Shown here in pieces: positions 11,608 through 23,574 of a DNA stretch of 64,000 nucleotides. How positions within the stretch are numbered: position 1 is the stretch's first letter; each line of letters opens with the position of its first letter. The notes under the pieces were generated by a model. The model saw nothing but the letters and a program-made list of their open reading frames with translations, was not told the DNA's origin and ran no database searches. The stretch comes from Heterotrichella gracilis. Taxonomy: Eukaryota; Sar; Xanthophyceae; Tribonematales; Xanthonemataceae. A program made the position numbers and the translations under genes. The DNA lies in the NCBI GenBank assembly GCA_032358255.1, contig JAULBX010022299.1, forward strand, positions 1 to 64,000. The letters are read 5' to 3'.

Positions 11608-14600
11608 ATGGACGACGATGACGACTTCCAACCTTGCAAGCCCTCACAACTAGTCAATCGTCGCCCCAAGACAGCCAGAGAAGCACGAAACTCCCCCCAG
11701 TCCAAACGCAAGCAGCGGTCCAGACCCAACACCAATACCAGCTCGCCACTAGTACTCCAGAACGTCCTGAACTCGCTACCCAAGCCCAGCTCCTCGAGCT
11801 TCAAATTGAAGGAGCAACAGCCACAAAACTCTGGGACCAAAGTCAACCTCAGCTTGTTCTCCAGAGGCACACCACAGGGAGAGGCAGTCACTTCTTCCTG
11901 CTTCATCTCACCCAACAAAGGCTGTCTTGAGCCTACTATCAACCATGACACCTTGCGGGACGATGGTCTTGAGCCAGGGAGCTCGCATGCCCAGGCTTAT
12001 GAGCCACTGGTCAACCTGTGCACCCAACCAGCTGTCAGTCCAGTAGCTCCAACAGCTCCCACTGCTCCTCCCGCTGGCCCTGGCAGCCTACAGCCACAAG
12101 AACTGACCCACAGCGCCTCAGCACCTGGCCCTTCCTGCCCCGTTTGCGGCATTCAGCTGGGGGACATCGCTGAGACGGAAGCTGGTTGCACTGCGCACAT
12201 CAACGCTTGCTTGGATAGGGTCAGCCAGCCGCCGTGTGCCCCACTGGAGGTGGTTGACATGGAGTCAAAGGAGGATGAAGGGCAAGGGGGGAGCTCTGAG
12301 CAAGACCTCAGGTCCTGGCTCCAGGGCTTGCAGCTTGACAGGTAACCCGTGCGCACAACCACAATGTGCATGGCTCCTCACGCAAAACCAGTCCATGGCC
12401 TGAGCCAAAATAGATATCTCACCCCCAGTGTTGAATCACAATCCAGTAGCTACCACCGTGGCCCTCATGCATCACACATATCACGCATATTGCAGGGGCG
12501 CAATCAAGGTGTGCATTGGTAGCATGCTGCACCTCCATACATTGGAATCGTCCCTCCGAAGCCTCCTCTCCCTGCAGACGTAGCCGGCCCTAACCCTAGC
12601 CCCAAACCCTACGCAGGCACCTGCCAGCCTTCCTGCGCGCTCAGCTTGACCTGTCCATCCTGCCCTACCTGTCAGACCAAGACCTCCTACAGCTGGGGTT
12701 ATCCACCCTGGGGGCTCGGAAGCGCTTCCTGGCAGCGGCAGCCGAGCTGCATGGCATGGATGCACCCCCTATGAGCCAGGTGGAGGGGGGGCATTGTCAG
12801 ATGGGAGGGGAGGAAGACAATGGGGAGGAGTGGGGGGAGGGGAATGGGGATGCAGGGGAGGGATGGGAGGTGTGGGAAGGGGATGATGCGGATGGAGGGG
12901 GAGAGCCCTGCAACGATGCTCATGATGCAAGGTGTGTGCTTTGCATACAGCTTCTGCCATGCCATGCAACATGCATGCGTAATATAGTTTGATTTACAAG
13001 CGCCAAGGGTGAACACAGCCAATCATCATCGCATGTGTTCTGGACCATGCATTTGGCAACCCTTGCCGCTCGTCGTTCAATTTAAATTAGTAAATACCCA
13101 GGTACCCCTGCCACACACATCCTGCAGCAACCTCCCCCCACCTCCCTCCCCTGGCCACAGGGAGCCGCCAGCCACCACCAGCCACCCCCACCTCCCCACC
13201 CCCACCCCCACCCTGCCACCCGAAGCATGTCCCAGCACCTGCGGCCACCCTCCGCCCTCCTGGCGACGCAATGCCACTGGAGCATCCATCACAGACTACC
13301 TGACAGGTGAGGTAACATTTTGGTACACTTACTTCAGAACACGCACTCGGAAAAGGTGCTTGTCTTGCTGGCATACATAATTGACACCGCATGTGTGTAA
13401 CGATAGCTCGACCAACTGGGAAAAGGACTGGTGATCGCATGTCACAGTAGGCATATATCATATATATATACACCATTACTGTTACATTCCTCCCCCCTTT
13501 TGGAGTAAGAGGCCCCTTGACAATCCATGAGTGCTGCCTCGGCTCTTAGACCTGAAGCAGTGGACCCACGTCGGAGTATGTGCCAGGAATCACATATCCC
13601 AAGATCATCAACCCAGAAAAGTCGAGTACCGGCCCTAGGATCTAGGAATCGAAGTGGAGACCAGCCGACCCAAGCTCTGAAACTATGTAACGATAGCTCG
13701 ACCATCTGGGAAAAGGACTGGTGATCGCATGTCACAGTAGGCATATATCATATATATATACACCAATACTGTTACAATGTGCAAGGCTGACTGGTAATTT
13801 GGAGTGTAGTGGTAGAGATACATGTATTTGATTGAAAAGCTTGGTCCATAGGAATCGTGTTGTATGGGACATGGTGCATTTCTCTGAGCACAAATCCCAC
13901 CCGAGGCACGCCCTCTTGCTGCTGTGACAGGTGTCGCGCTGCCGGGCCGCGAGGATGACGCACCACCAACCACCAGCGGTGCTCCGCACAGCAAGGGGAG
14001 CATCTTGCATTACTTCAAGGGCAGTGGCGGCAGCAACGGGGAGGCAAAATCACCCCTGCAGGCTAGGGTTCAGCCCGCTGCCAGGGGAGGAGGGAAATCA
14101 AACTTGCGGGGAGGGCGCAGCGCCGTATACGCTGGGCGGCAGTGGTGCAGCCGCACGCCGGGCGGCAAAACCAAAACCTGGGTCCCAGAGTGGCACCGCA
14201 CCCCCGGGACCACCTTCATTGTGGACAAGTTTGGGGTTTCCGCCCCCTGGTGCAAGTCCTGGTTCCTCACCCACTTCCATGCGGACCATTACATGGGCCT
14301 CACATCCAAATTCGCAGCCACGCTCCACTGCACCCCCATCACTGCCAGGCTGGTGCGCCTGAAGCTGCGGGTAGCTGCAGAGCGAATCAAGGAGCACCCA
14401 TTGGGCCAGCCGTTCGTGGTGGAGGGCGTTCGAGTGACCTTTGTGGACGCCAACCACTGCCCGGGGGCAGCCATGGCGATTTTCGAGCCCCCGGGCCAGG
14501 CGCCGGTGCTTAATACCGGGGATTGCAGGTGAGGGAAGGAGAATCTGTTGACAGGATGGCACTGGTGCACAGTTTTGGGGAACGCATTTTCACTCGTTAG

Positions 14601-16160
14601 CGTTAAGATTAGTACATTTGCTTATTATAAATTAAAATCATACATTTGAAATTTTTAATTCTATATCACACCAGGAATTGCAGGCCAAGCGCTTCTCATC
14701 GCCCACAGTCTCCCTCCCTAACCAATCCGCCATTTTTGAATTCCAGGCTGCAAGCTTTATTTCTCAAGTACGGTCTTTTTGGGAACTGCAGGTTCCACGC
14801 GGGGATGGAGGCGGATCCCCATTTGTGCGCCATACGTGGCCGGGCCCACCTGCTCCTGGACACCACCTACTGCTCCCCGCAGTATGATTTCCCCCTGCAG
14901 CATGATGTCATCCAGTACACCCTGAGGGCAGCCCGCACCGAGAGCCGCCAGCCCAAGACCCTGCTCCTGTTTGGGTCATACACCATCGGCAAGGAGCGGG
15001 TGTTCTTGGAGGTGGCTGAGGCACTGCAGGTGGGGGACACGAGAGTCATGCCTTTCCTCTGTGCTAACACCGCTACCTTGCCCAACTTGCCTGTTGCAAG
15101 ACAGGCTGCGCAGTGGCATGCATACCCATGTTTTATTGAATGGGGTTCACTGTGCAGGCTTCTTGGGGTTGCTTAATTCCATTTGTTATACCTATTGATA
15201 CAACAAGTTTATAATTGTGAAAATGTGATGATTGTGGCCAGGGCAGGTAACTACCTTATAACTTACCCAGCAATTTTTGTGTATGTTCCTGCAGCAAAAG
15301 GTGCATGTCAGCGCCGAAAAGCTGGCCGTGCTGCGGTGCCTGGACCTGCCAGCTGTCATGCGCCTGCTGACAGCCAATGACAGCGAGGCAAGCATCCACG
15401 TGGCGCCCCTGTGGATGGTGGGGTATAAGCACATGGCCCAGCTGCTGCGACACTACCAAGGGAGGTACAGCAGGGTGGTGGGGTTCAAGGCCACGGGGTG
15501 GGCGCACAAGGGGGCTGGCGGGGGGGGCGGGGATGCGAGGGGGAGGCGGGAGCAGCGGGGGTCCCTGGTGATGTACCAGGTGAGAGGAGGCGTTGGGCAA
15601 GCAAGCATATTCTCACACCTTGTCCTGCATTGTGCATCAAAGCTTTAGTGCACCACCCACGCCACAACATTCATGTCAAATTCATTAATTTGATTCACGC
15701 ATTCCCGCATTACAGCCAGATGAGCAGTCACCACTGCACAGATTGTGCCACCCACATCCACATGGGCGCGCCCCATACCATTCATGAATATGTCGATGAC
15801 GCCCCACGGCCGCAGTCCTGCCTGTGCAACACGTGGAGATGCATGTGCAAAAGCGCACCTCCCTCACCCCTACTCGGAGCACCCGAGCTTCTAAGAGCTG
15901 TTGCGTGACCCCTAAAGGCTAAACCCTAAACCCCTCAGGTTCCCTACTCGGAGCACTCGAGCTTCCCCGAGCGGCTGCGCAAACCCTAAACCCCTAACCC
16001 CTAAACCCCTCAGGTACCCTACTCGGAGCACTCGAGCTTCCCAGAGCTGCGGCGGCTGGTGGAGTGGCTGCGCCCGCTGGCGGTGGTGCCGCACGTGGGC
16101 AACGACAGGGGGCCAAAGCTGGCGGCAATGCTGGCAGCGCTGGGGGTGGGCCAGGGTTGA
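11608..16160 (+). CDS. SNM1/DCLRE1A-type DNA cross-link repair nuclease (UBZ4-SAM-MBL-DRMBL)
   Basis: Seven exons, 11608-12341, 12617-12931, 13161-13306, 13931-14528, 14792-15029, 15295-15579 and 16014-16160, join with matching phases to give about 820 residues. The order of domains is an acidic start (MDDDDDF), a UBZ4 ubiquitin-binding zinc finger (C177-x2-C180-x16-H197-x3-C201), a SAM domain in exon 2 (LPAFLRAQLDLSILPYLSDQ), then a metallo-beta-lactamase/beta-CASP core with H513-x-H515-x-D517-H518 (THFHADHYMGL) and DANHCPG, and a C-terminal DRMBL region (VPYSEHSSFPELRRLVEWL). This is the architecture of plant SAM-containing SNM1 homologues; the family acts as 5' exonucleases in interstrand cross-link repair in the nucleus. 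Exon 6 could begin at 15301 instead of 15295. One intron holds a TRIM element, another two copies of the last exon's start. Confidence 0.9.
13396..13776 (-). mobile_element. TRIM (terminal-repeat retrotransposon in miniature), apparently whole
   Basis: Two 91-bp direct terminal repeats (13396-13486 and 13686-13776) begin TGTAACGATAG and end ACTGTTACA on the + strand and are about 98% identical, so the insertion looks young. The internal part is about 200 bp with no coding capacity. Read on the minus strand, the sequence next to the right repeat (AGTTTCAGAGCTTGG) resembles a tRNA-Met primer-binding site, and the one next to the left repeat (CCAAAAGGGGGGAGGAA) is a polypurine tract. A 5-bp target duplication, ATGTG, lies at 13391-13395 and 13777-13781. 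The element sits in the third intron of the SNM1-type gene and depends on proteins from elsewhere. Confidence 0.88.
15866..15980 (+). repeat. Two upstream copies of the start of the last SNM1-type exon
   Basis: The real last exon begins at 16014 (GTACCCTACTCGGAGCACTC). The same start occurs at about 15866-15898 and, with its CTCAG acceptor, at 15938-15980. Each unit is separated by AAACCCTAAACCCC-type sequence. Neither copy continues into the rest of the exon. Confidence 0.9.
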
Positions 16161-18728
16161 GGCAGGGACAGGCGGTGGAGAGGAGCAAATCAGCACAGAT
16201 GGCGCCCTCATATTTGGGCAGGGACTGAAAGGGCACTGGGGAGACCGTGTATCAAACATGGAGTGAGGGCTTGGGGAAGGGCACGGTGTAAACTGCTCAC
16301 ATCGGGACTGTGGCATTGCTGGTCGTTGGCGGGAGGGGTTGCACAGTGTGCATCCGATACTCCCATCCAAAGAACGTTTTGCACCCCAGCAAAGATTGCC
16401 TTTTTGCCATTTGTACATTAAACCAACACCTCAAGAGTGACAGCGGGATTGTTTTACATTGTTTAATGAAATGTACTACTAGTGGGTATTCGTTGGCAGG
16501 CTACCCTTCCCTTTCTGGCGATCACTAGGCTAGCTGGGCCGGGGTTGACAGCATTGTATCATGCACCTGGTCCAGCATATCTGACTTAGTGCTGAAACAT
16601 TTATTGACAACAACTGCAATATGCCATGAACTCTAGGCTCATCTCACACAAGGGATGTCAGCAGATGACACACGAACTCATTCGATGGAATGCACTTGTG
16701 TTGCCTGCCATTATGATGCAGTTGTGATACCTCAGATCCTGAAATTCCAATCAATGGTAATTACATCCGCCTGTGTGCGTCCCCTTTCTTTCTTTCTTCT
16801 TCCAATGCGTTTGGGCATGTCCATCTTGAAGCTCGAAGTAACAAGTACATAGTAGTACACAAAGCGATTGCGTCAGTGCTCAATTGCATTAAGGCTTGCA
16901 GATAGTTGCGAAGAAGTGCCGCCGCCGATTTCAGCCGTAACGTTGTCGAGTAAAGTGACACAAACAGACTCCACCGCGGGCTAACCGTCTCGGCTTCAGT
17001 GGGTACAGTGCAAGAGCGCTGCATATGCATTGCCCGGGCCCGGTACCGGTTCTTGGCTCCACGCCTCCTTTAAACGGTTCAAGCCGCCTTCCGTGTTCGT
17101 GGCTCACGAGAGCCTTACAAATGATATACTAAAAGAGATTGACGGGGAGAATGTCGGTATGGCAAGTAGTGGAAGCGCATACTGGGCGTAGAATGGCATG
17201 CACGGCTACGGCACTCACTCTACGGCATCAATAGATGCCGAGGTTGGCACCGGTGTATACTTGGGATGTCGAAAGCGTACTTTAAAAAATTTAGCTTGAA
17301 GGCAGGGCTGATTTAGCTGAGTAGTTTGTTGTGAAGGAAAGGATACGTCCACCGATTGCATGCATGTTCCCTGATGCATGCAAATATTGGGCATGGAGCT
17401 GACTAATACCTTGCATTCCACAGGCTCCTGTATACACGTAGAGGGTACCCAATAGCTGGTATATGGTTCTACAGTGCAACAGGCAGCCTATAGGTCGCAA
17501 TTGTCATGAACCTTACAGAGGTCAACGTGATGCATGCATCCTTCCCCTGGGAGAGGGTCTGTGGTATCCAGTGTACATGCGTTTAATATCAAGCATATAT
17601 CCAGTTACAGACACCACCACAACAAAATATATGCCGAAGTTCGGCAAAACACATTCTACTCCTCACTGCTGTAACGGACAGGCCTACAGCAGCGAAGGGA
17701 AGCTAGCTCATACATATATGCATGCAGGTGGGCTGGTTCCGTGCACCAAAGCGATACGATACCTTCCCAAGCAACCAGTGCATAAACACGCCTTCGGCTG
17801 TTCAAGGAAATACCCCCTCTCAACGCCAGGGCTTGTGTCTGGGCACGATGTTGTCGCTCTGTTCACGCTGTCCCTTTGCCAGCTCCGGTACCTATAGCTA
17901 CAGTTGGAAGGGCGCACACCTGCGAACAGGACTATGCCCTACAGCAACCGTGCCACCGGGGTCCTACAGGCAGGTACGGGAAAAATTCCTATATATCTGA
18001 TCACGCTGTCCACTTTATCCTGTTCCACTATCCTCAATGAGCTTCCATTGACAAGGAATCAGCTGGCAGCATAGTGCATTGGGTACCCGGTGACAATCCT
18101 GACCTTTGACGGTCTCACCGATGGACCACTGACGACTTCACTTTCTCGGCACTGCACCCTCGTAGCTGTAGTGCTGGAAATTTGCATGTGTTTGCGTATC
18201 CCACAGAAGACGTGGAAGCGACAGCCTTGGGTATAATGCATGCATGCACATGCTTACAATGCGTGCGCTGTAAGGAGTGGTACTCCAGCGGGCGGTGGGT
18301 ACAACACCACCCAATGTTGTAAACCTGTCTGCGGAAATTTCAGCCTGCTGAGTTTCCCAAGTGCCCGCACACCTACCTGCTTGTCCTTTGTTGCAAGACT
18401 CCCTTGAAGGGTGCACCCTTGGAAGTTCCAAGTTTTACCCTTTCCTGCACCTGCCTGGTTCCCATGGGTGGCTTGCCTCCCTGTTACACCCCACTGTTGG
18501 TTTTGTTCAGACCGTGCTCCAACCCTGCATCGGTGAAACTGCCACAACCCAACCCTCAGCAATACAATACTCCTTGCATGAGCGGACCCACACCTGGCCA
18601 ACCCTCCCTGTTTGCAAGCACTCCAGCTCGCTCGCCCCACCATACCTTGCTACCGTGCCAATCCGCAGTTCAACAGGGCTGCAGCCGGCAGCAAAGACAG
18701 GCGGCGACTTACCCCTACCCATGCCACC
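16161..18728. other. 2.6-kb gene-poor stretch
   Basis: I find no gene I can support on either strand. Composition is AT-richer than the exons and there are scattered CATGCATG runs. The open frames seen here lack motifs, splice context or coding-like composition. The right edge may contain extra 5' coding sequence of the next gene, whose frame is open back to 18612. Confidence 0.45.
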
Positions 18729-21534
18729 ATGACGGGGCCTCAGCCTCAGCCGGAGGGGGAGCGCTTGCCCAATGCAGAGGTGTGGTTGAAGAAGGGTTGG
18801 GTGAGGGTTTGAGCAGACATGGTGCACCTGTAGGGTTTAGGGTCTGGGGTTTGCGTCCACGGACAGGAAGCAGCAGAACTAGGCATGTGGGCAATGCTGA
18901 TCTGTGCGGATTGACTGCTTGAGTCAAGGGCCTGTGATGAGCCTGTGATGAGCCTGTCACAGCTGTGATAAGCGCCACCACTGGACCGCAGATTCTACCA
19001 TGTAAACCCTAAACCCTAGACAGGGCCTCACTGCCACCACTGGACCCCAAACCCCAAACCCTACACCATGCCTCGCAGCTACTCCCGGACCCGCTGTCGG
19101 CAGCGATAGCCGCCACAAGGCTCACACTCCAGGCAGCCTTGAACCGGATGGTGCTCTAGATGTTGACACCCCGAAGGGACTAGAGGCGCTGCGGGTGGTC
19201 AACGCGCTCAGCGAGAGGGTCTACTGCTTACTGGACCAGCAGAGAGCAGCCCCCGAGGCCACGCCACCAATTACTGCATGCAGCTTTATTTATATGCATG
19301 TTTATTGCATACACAAGAACCAGTGCAATGTGTTTGTGTGCAGGCCCACCAGCGAAAACCCTTAACCCCGAACATATGTGCCCCACCCTCCATCCACACT
19401 CACTTGAGCCTGTCAGTCACCCTACCTAGGGTCTAATCCTGGTATATGGGCTGTGCAGTTGAGGGACAGCAACCTGCGCCTGGGGATTACGTGGCAGAGT
19501 GTGCGGCGCTGAAGAAAGAAGCTGTACAGGCTAAGCAGGAGGCCGCACAGGCTGAGCAGCAGGCCGCACAAGCTAAGCTGGAGGCCGAGCTGCATGTGTT
19601 GCAGGCTGGGCGGAAGTTTGCACAGCTGGAAGCCCAGGTGGAAGCCAAGTTGCAGGCCCCGGTAAGTCCTCAGACCAGTGTTTTATCGGTGCTGGTGGCC
19701 GTGTCTGTTTTGCGTTTAGGGCTTAGCGTTTTTATCGGTGTTGGTGGCCGTGACTGAGTTGGCGCGTATGCATGTGGACAGACAATATGCAATTACACTG
19801 GTCATCAAATTGGTGCAAACAACAGCATGTATGTCGATTACCACTGTGGAAAAAAGTGCGGCCACCAGGTTTGCTTATCCCCAAAGCTGGGGTAGGGCAT
19901 ATCCATCAGCGCTGTTGCAGAGCTGTCAAGAGAGCGCTGCGCTGACACAGGCCCTTGACCCTAAACCCAACATCCCAAACCCTCGGTGGCCTTTCTTATG
20001 GGGAAGCGGTGCCCTTCGCACAGGCCTTCACCCCTAAATTCCCAAGCCATAAGAATCCTATAACCCTAAAACCTCAACCCTAAAGCATATATCAGCCCAA
20101 GCACCACCCTCCCCACTGGCTCCAGATTAGTGCCTTAAATCCTGAACTGAACAGCGTTGGACTGTAAACCCTAAATGCATTGCCTTAGGGAGCACACATG
20201 CTGGGCGCCGGCCGTCGAAAAGACTGACGAGAGGTATTAGGGTGTAGGGTTTACTGGGTTTCTGTGTGTGGCACAGGCCGTGGAACAGATCATCAAGTAT
20301 GCTATTGGGCAGCTCGACGAGAGCAAGGCTGAGGCTGCTGGGCAGGCACACAGCATGTACTGGTTCCTGCAGCGCTGCCCTCCCGTGGAGTGGGATATGG
20401 CAGACCTGCTGGAGCAGCCTGCCATCAAGCAGCTGGCGGTGGAGCTTGCGCAGCGAGCCAAAGCAGGTGAGTATGCGTTTGCGTGCAGGGTTCTGTAAAC
20501 CCTAATTTGGGTTCTAAACCCTGAACCCTGAACAGGTGCGTTTGGTTTGTGTGCATGTGTCGTAGGGACTCGGGGTTTAGGGCTGAGCGCCTGTGTCATG
20601 TTGACTCAGGTTTCATGGTTCAGGTTGCAGTTGTCTGTGTGTTAGCATCCCAGGGATTAGGGTTCAGCACCCAGCGTCTGGGCCATCTAACCACACTGAC
20701 CGGCTATGGCAGGCAAACGGGGGGAGGATGAGCACGTCTACCCACTCTTTCGGGATCTGGTCGCTGCAATCGCGGGGTTCCATGCCCAACAGGTGGGGCA
20801 AGAGGTTGGAGGCCAATGGCCGCACCGCGCTGCAGGTAGGCTGTGCTTTAACGTGTAACATTTTACAAGGGGTGATGTAATACCGGGGAGGGCCGTTTCC
20901 TGTATTAGTATAGATAATAATACACAAAGCTTTAAGTTATGGCTTGAAATAGCAAACAAATTGTTTAATCTGAAGCTGCTTTCAAGCTTCAATAAGTAAT
21001 ATTCAATGTTGAAGACCGCAGCCCTAGCTGCAGGCCATGAAGTTCCACACCATAACTGCGCCGCACAAGTTTGCCCAGCAGCTGGCGCTGTGCGATGTGG
21101 GGCTGCGCCCGCTGGTAGAGCAACTCGCCCAGCTGTTCTGGCAAGGTGGAGAAGGCGAGATCAAGAGGTACCGCCCCACACCAATGAGTGGGAGCCCGCA
21201 CTTGGGCCTGGCAGACCAGTTTTCTAAACTGTGCTTCAACCACGCAAGCCTGCTGAAGGACGCAGCGGCCCCGCCCGCCAGCACCAACCAGGCACCCTAG
21301 CTGCCGTACGCCCAGCTGTGGCCACTGGTGGAAGGAGGTGCACAGCTGTTGTGGCAAGGCAAGGCCCCAGGAGACTGCGATGCGCCCGGCAGCGAGGACA
21401 GCCGCATCATCCTGGGACGGGAGTTGGCAATGGGGTGCAACCACCACGCACGCCTCATGGAGCAGCAGCGCAACCGCCAGCTGGTGGCGCCGGCAGGGTG
21501 CTGTGGACCGCTGGCGCACCTGCTTGCTTGACCA
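18729..21534 (+). CDS. Unknown coiled-coil protein gene with two frame problems
   Basis: Pieces are 18729-18800, a segment from 19079, 19459-19661, 20277-20466, 20713-20792 and 21034-21300, mostly in agreeing phase. The 19459 exon encodes a heptad-like coiled coil (EAVQAKQEAAQAEQQAAQAK). The next ones read AVEQIIKYAIGQLDESKAEA and FHTITAPHKFAQQLALCDVG. I do not recognise the family. Two oddities stand out. The 19079 segment starts in one frame (LLPDPLSAAIAATRLTLQAA) and continues convincingly in another after about 19155 (DVDTPKGLEALRVVNALSER), which implies a one-base shift. At 21298 a TAG is followed without a break in the same frame by 77 more codons (LPYAQLWPLVEGGAQLLW) resembling the preceding PLVEQLAQLFWQGG. 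The donor after 19250 is unclear. It may be a decaying gene, or the assembly may contain errors. Confidence 0.5.
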
Positions 21535-22835
21535 GGTGATACCCACCGCTGGCTGCATGTACCTGCGGTGGGTGGGTGGGCATGCGTAGCATGCGCTGTA
21601 TGCTGGGGTGCGGGGTCATGCTGGGGTGATCATTGTGGGGCAGGCATTGAGATTGAGTGGTAGGAGCATTGGCACACTGGCAGGACGCTGATAGCTGGGG
21701 GCATTGATGTGCATTTGTGGGGCCAGCACCCAAACGCTGTCCCAGGCAGTGATGCCCCAAACCTTGAACCCTAAACCCTAAACAGTCAGCAGCCGCATGC
21801 AGTCTCAGGCAGTGGTGCCCTAAACTTTGGACCCTAATTAAAAATCCGAACAGTCAACAGGTGCCATGTTCCAGCAAGAACAGTTTGACACACAGCCCTG
21901 TGTGAATTTTGTTTCATGCGGCTAGGATTAAATCCTAGGCGCTAGGACTCTTGAAGTACCAACCACAGACTTGACTTTCTTCCGCTTCCTTCCTCTCAGC
22001 TGAAGTTATGTTCCTCTTTGAAACGGCTGCATGCTTTCTTCTGTTCAAGTGGGCACAGTGACTGCCGGTATTGTACGGTTACCCAGTGTGTGTTACAATT
22101 GGCATGGGCCTTGGCAATATTGCAATTGCAGCCTCTGGGGCACGTGCTCAGAAATTCCCTGGGCCCCGGGGGTGATGTGGTGCCGCCAGTGGTTCCTATT
22201 TGTGCCTTGTGATCCTTGCTTGACAATGTTGGAGTACACCTGTTTTGTAAAATGGTATATGTTTTACAAGGAATGGAAGAAAGGGGGCGCACAACTGTTA
22301 CGTAGTTAGGGGGCCGCTGGCTCGTACCAGAGCACCAAACAAATTGAATTGTAACTTGGAGTCCAGCATCTTCAAATTTTCTGAAGTTTGCACACATATA
22401 GCCCTACAGTGCACCGTGTGACAATTCACCTCCGTCATCCATTGGAGGGTTGGCAACCCTTGTGCTCCTCAATCCAACAACACCCTAGATCTTGGGCAGT
22501 ATTTTAGTACTATAACAAGGAACTGTTTATTTGTGAGCTTGCATGTGTGCATGAATGGCGCAATTGCTTGTTTAGCACCTCCATCAAAGATGCACAAATG
22601 CACGCCCGCTCATAAACAGTTCCTTGTTGTACTACTACTAAGCATTTTTACTACAATGGGCCCCTTGAATTCTCATAATACCCTAGGCCGCAGCCAGGAG
22701 TCTGCCAGCATCCACCAGACCGGTACTAACACTGAATTATTGCAGCACCATTTAACCGCCTGCTGTGCACCCGTGGCAAGCTTGCAACAAACCATGGCCA
22801 CGGCCCGCTGCACATCCAACCCCTCCTCCCCTCCC
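21535..22835. other. Intergenic stretch between convergent genes
   Basis: No gene seen. Short CCCTAAA-type blocks lie near 21770-21850. The remainder is low in coding signal. Confidence 0.45.
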
Positions 22836-23034
22836 TCAGCTCCTGTACCGCTCCAGGTTGCTCTGCAAGTCAGACAAGCTCCCGTTCAGCTGCTTGCGCA
22901 TGTGGGGCAACAGTACAATAGTCAGAGACGGCCTTTGCTCCTTGTAGACGACATTTGCAAAGTCTGCCACATCCGCGCCCAGCACCATTCCAGTGACACG
23001 TGGAGCATGCTGGAGCGTGGATGTGGCAGATTCT
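22836..23034 (-). CDS. Possible terminal exon of an unidentified minus-strand gene
   Basis: After a CTCTGCAG acceptor near 23034 the minus strand reads through ADVADFANVVYKEQRPSLTI and VLLPHMRKQLNGSLSDLQ to a stop at 22836. The amphipathic, evenly coding-like composition argues for a real exon, while the opposite-strand frame of 227 codons over the same region looks like its shadow. I could not find the exons upstream of it. No family recognised. Confidence 0.35.
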
Positions 23035-23574
23035 GCAGAGGTCATTTACCAGGAGTTGACACCACCTCAGCCTGTGCTACTGTTGCCCCACGCAGCGTGT
23101 GCCAAACCTTGCAACACCCACCACCACTGCGGCATCGACTCAGCCCAGAGCTGAGTGCAGTGGGGATTTTGGCAACTGCCCAATCCTTTGCTAGCCTTCT
23201 GTCTCGGATAGGATAGGCAAAGGAGGCGCTGCCTCCCGGGTTGACATGCCTCTGGCCCGCTGCTGCCTCCCTGCCGGCGGCCTTGAAGGCGGTGTGGCAG
23301 TGGTGGTAGGCGCAGGCGTCCTTGGCACAGCACGGGGTTGGCGCCCTGGAGGGGTGAAGATGTCATGGCGGGGCAATAGTGAAGGGACAAGGGAGTGGTA
23401 ATTGTAAACCCCAACGGCAAAGTATGATGTATCAGGAATGACCCCTGGGGTTATCGGGTGGGTCATCGGCAGAAAGCAAAGCAGTAGGCACAACGGTGGC
23501 AGATAACAAGCCGATCCACCCACCTATTCCGCTTTGACCCCACGCCCTGGTAGTGTGGGACCTGGTGTGGCCGG

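Noticed and set aside
22533-23216. 227-codon + strand frame
   Set aside because: Its composition is poor, it has no motif, and it lies opposite a more protein-like minus-strand exon.
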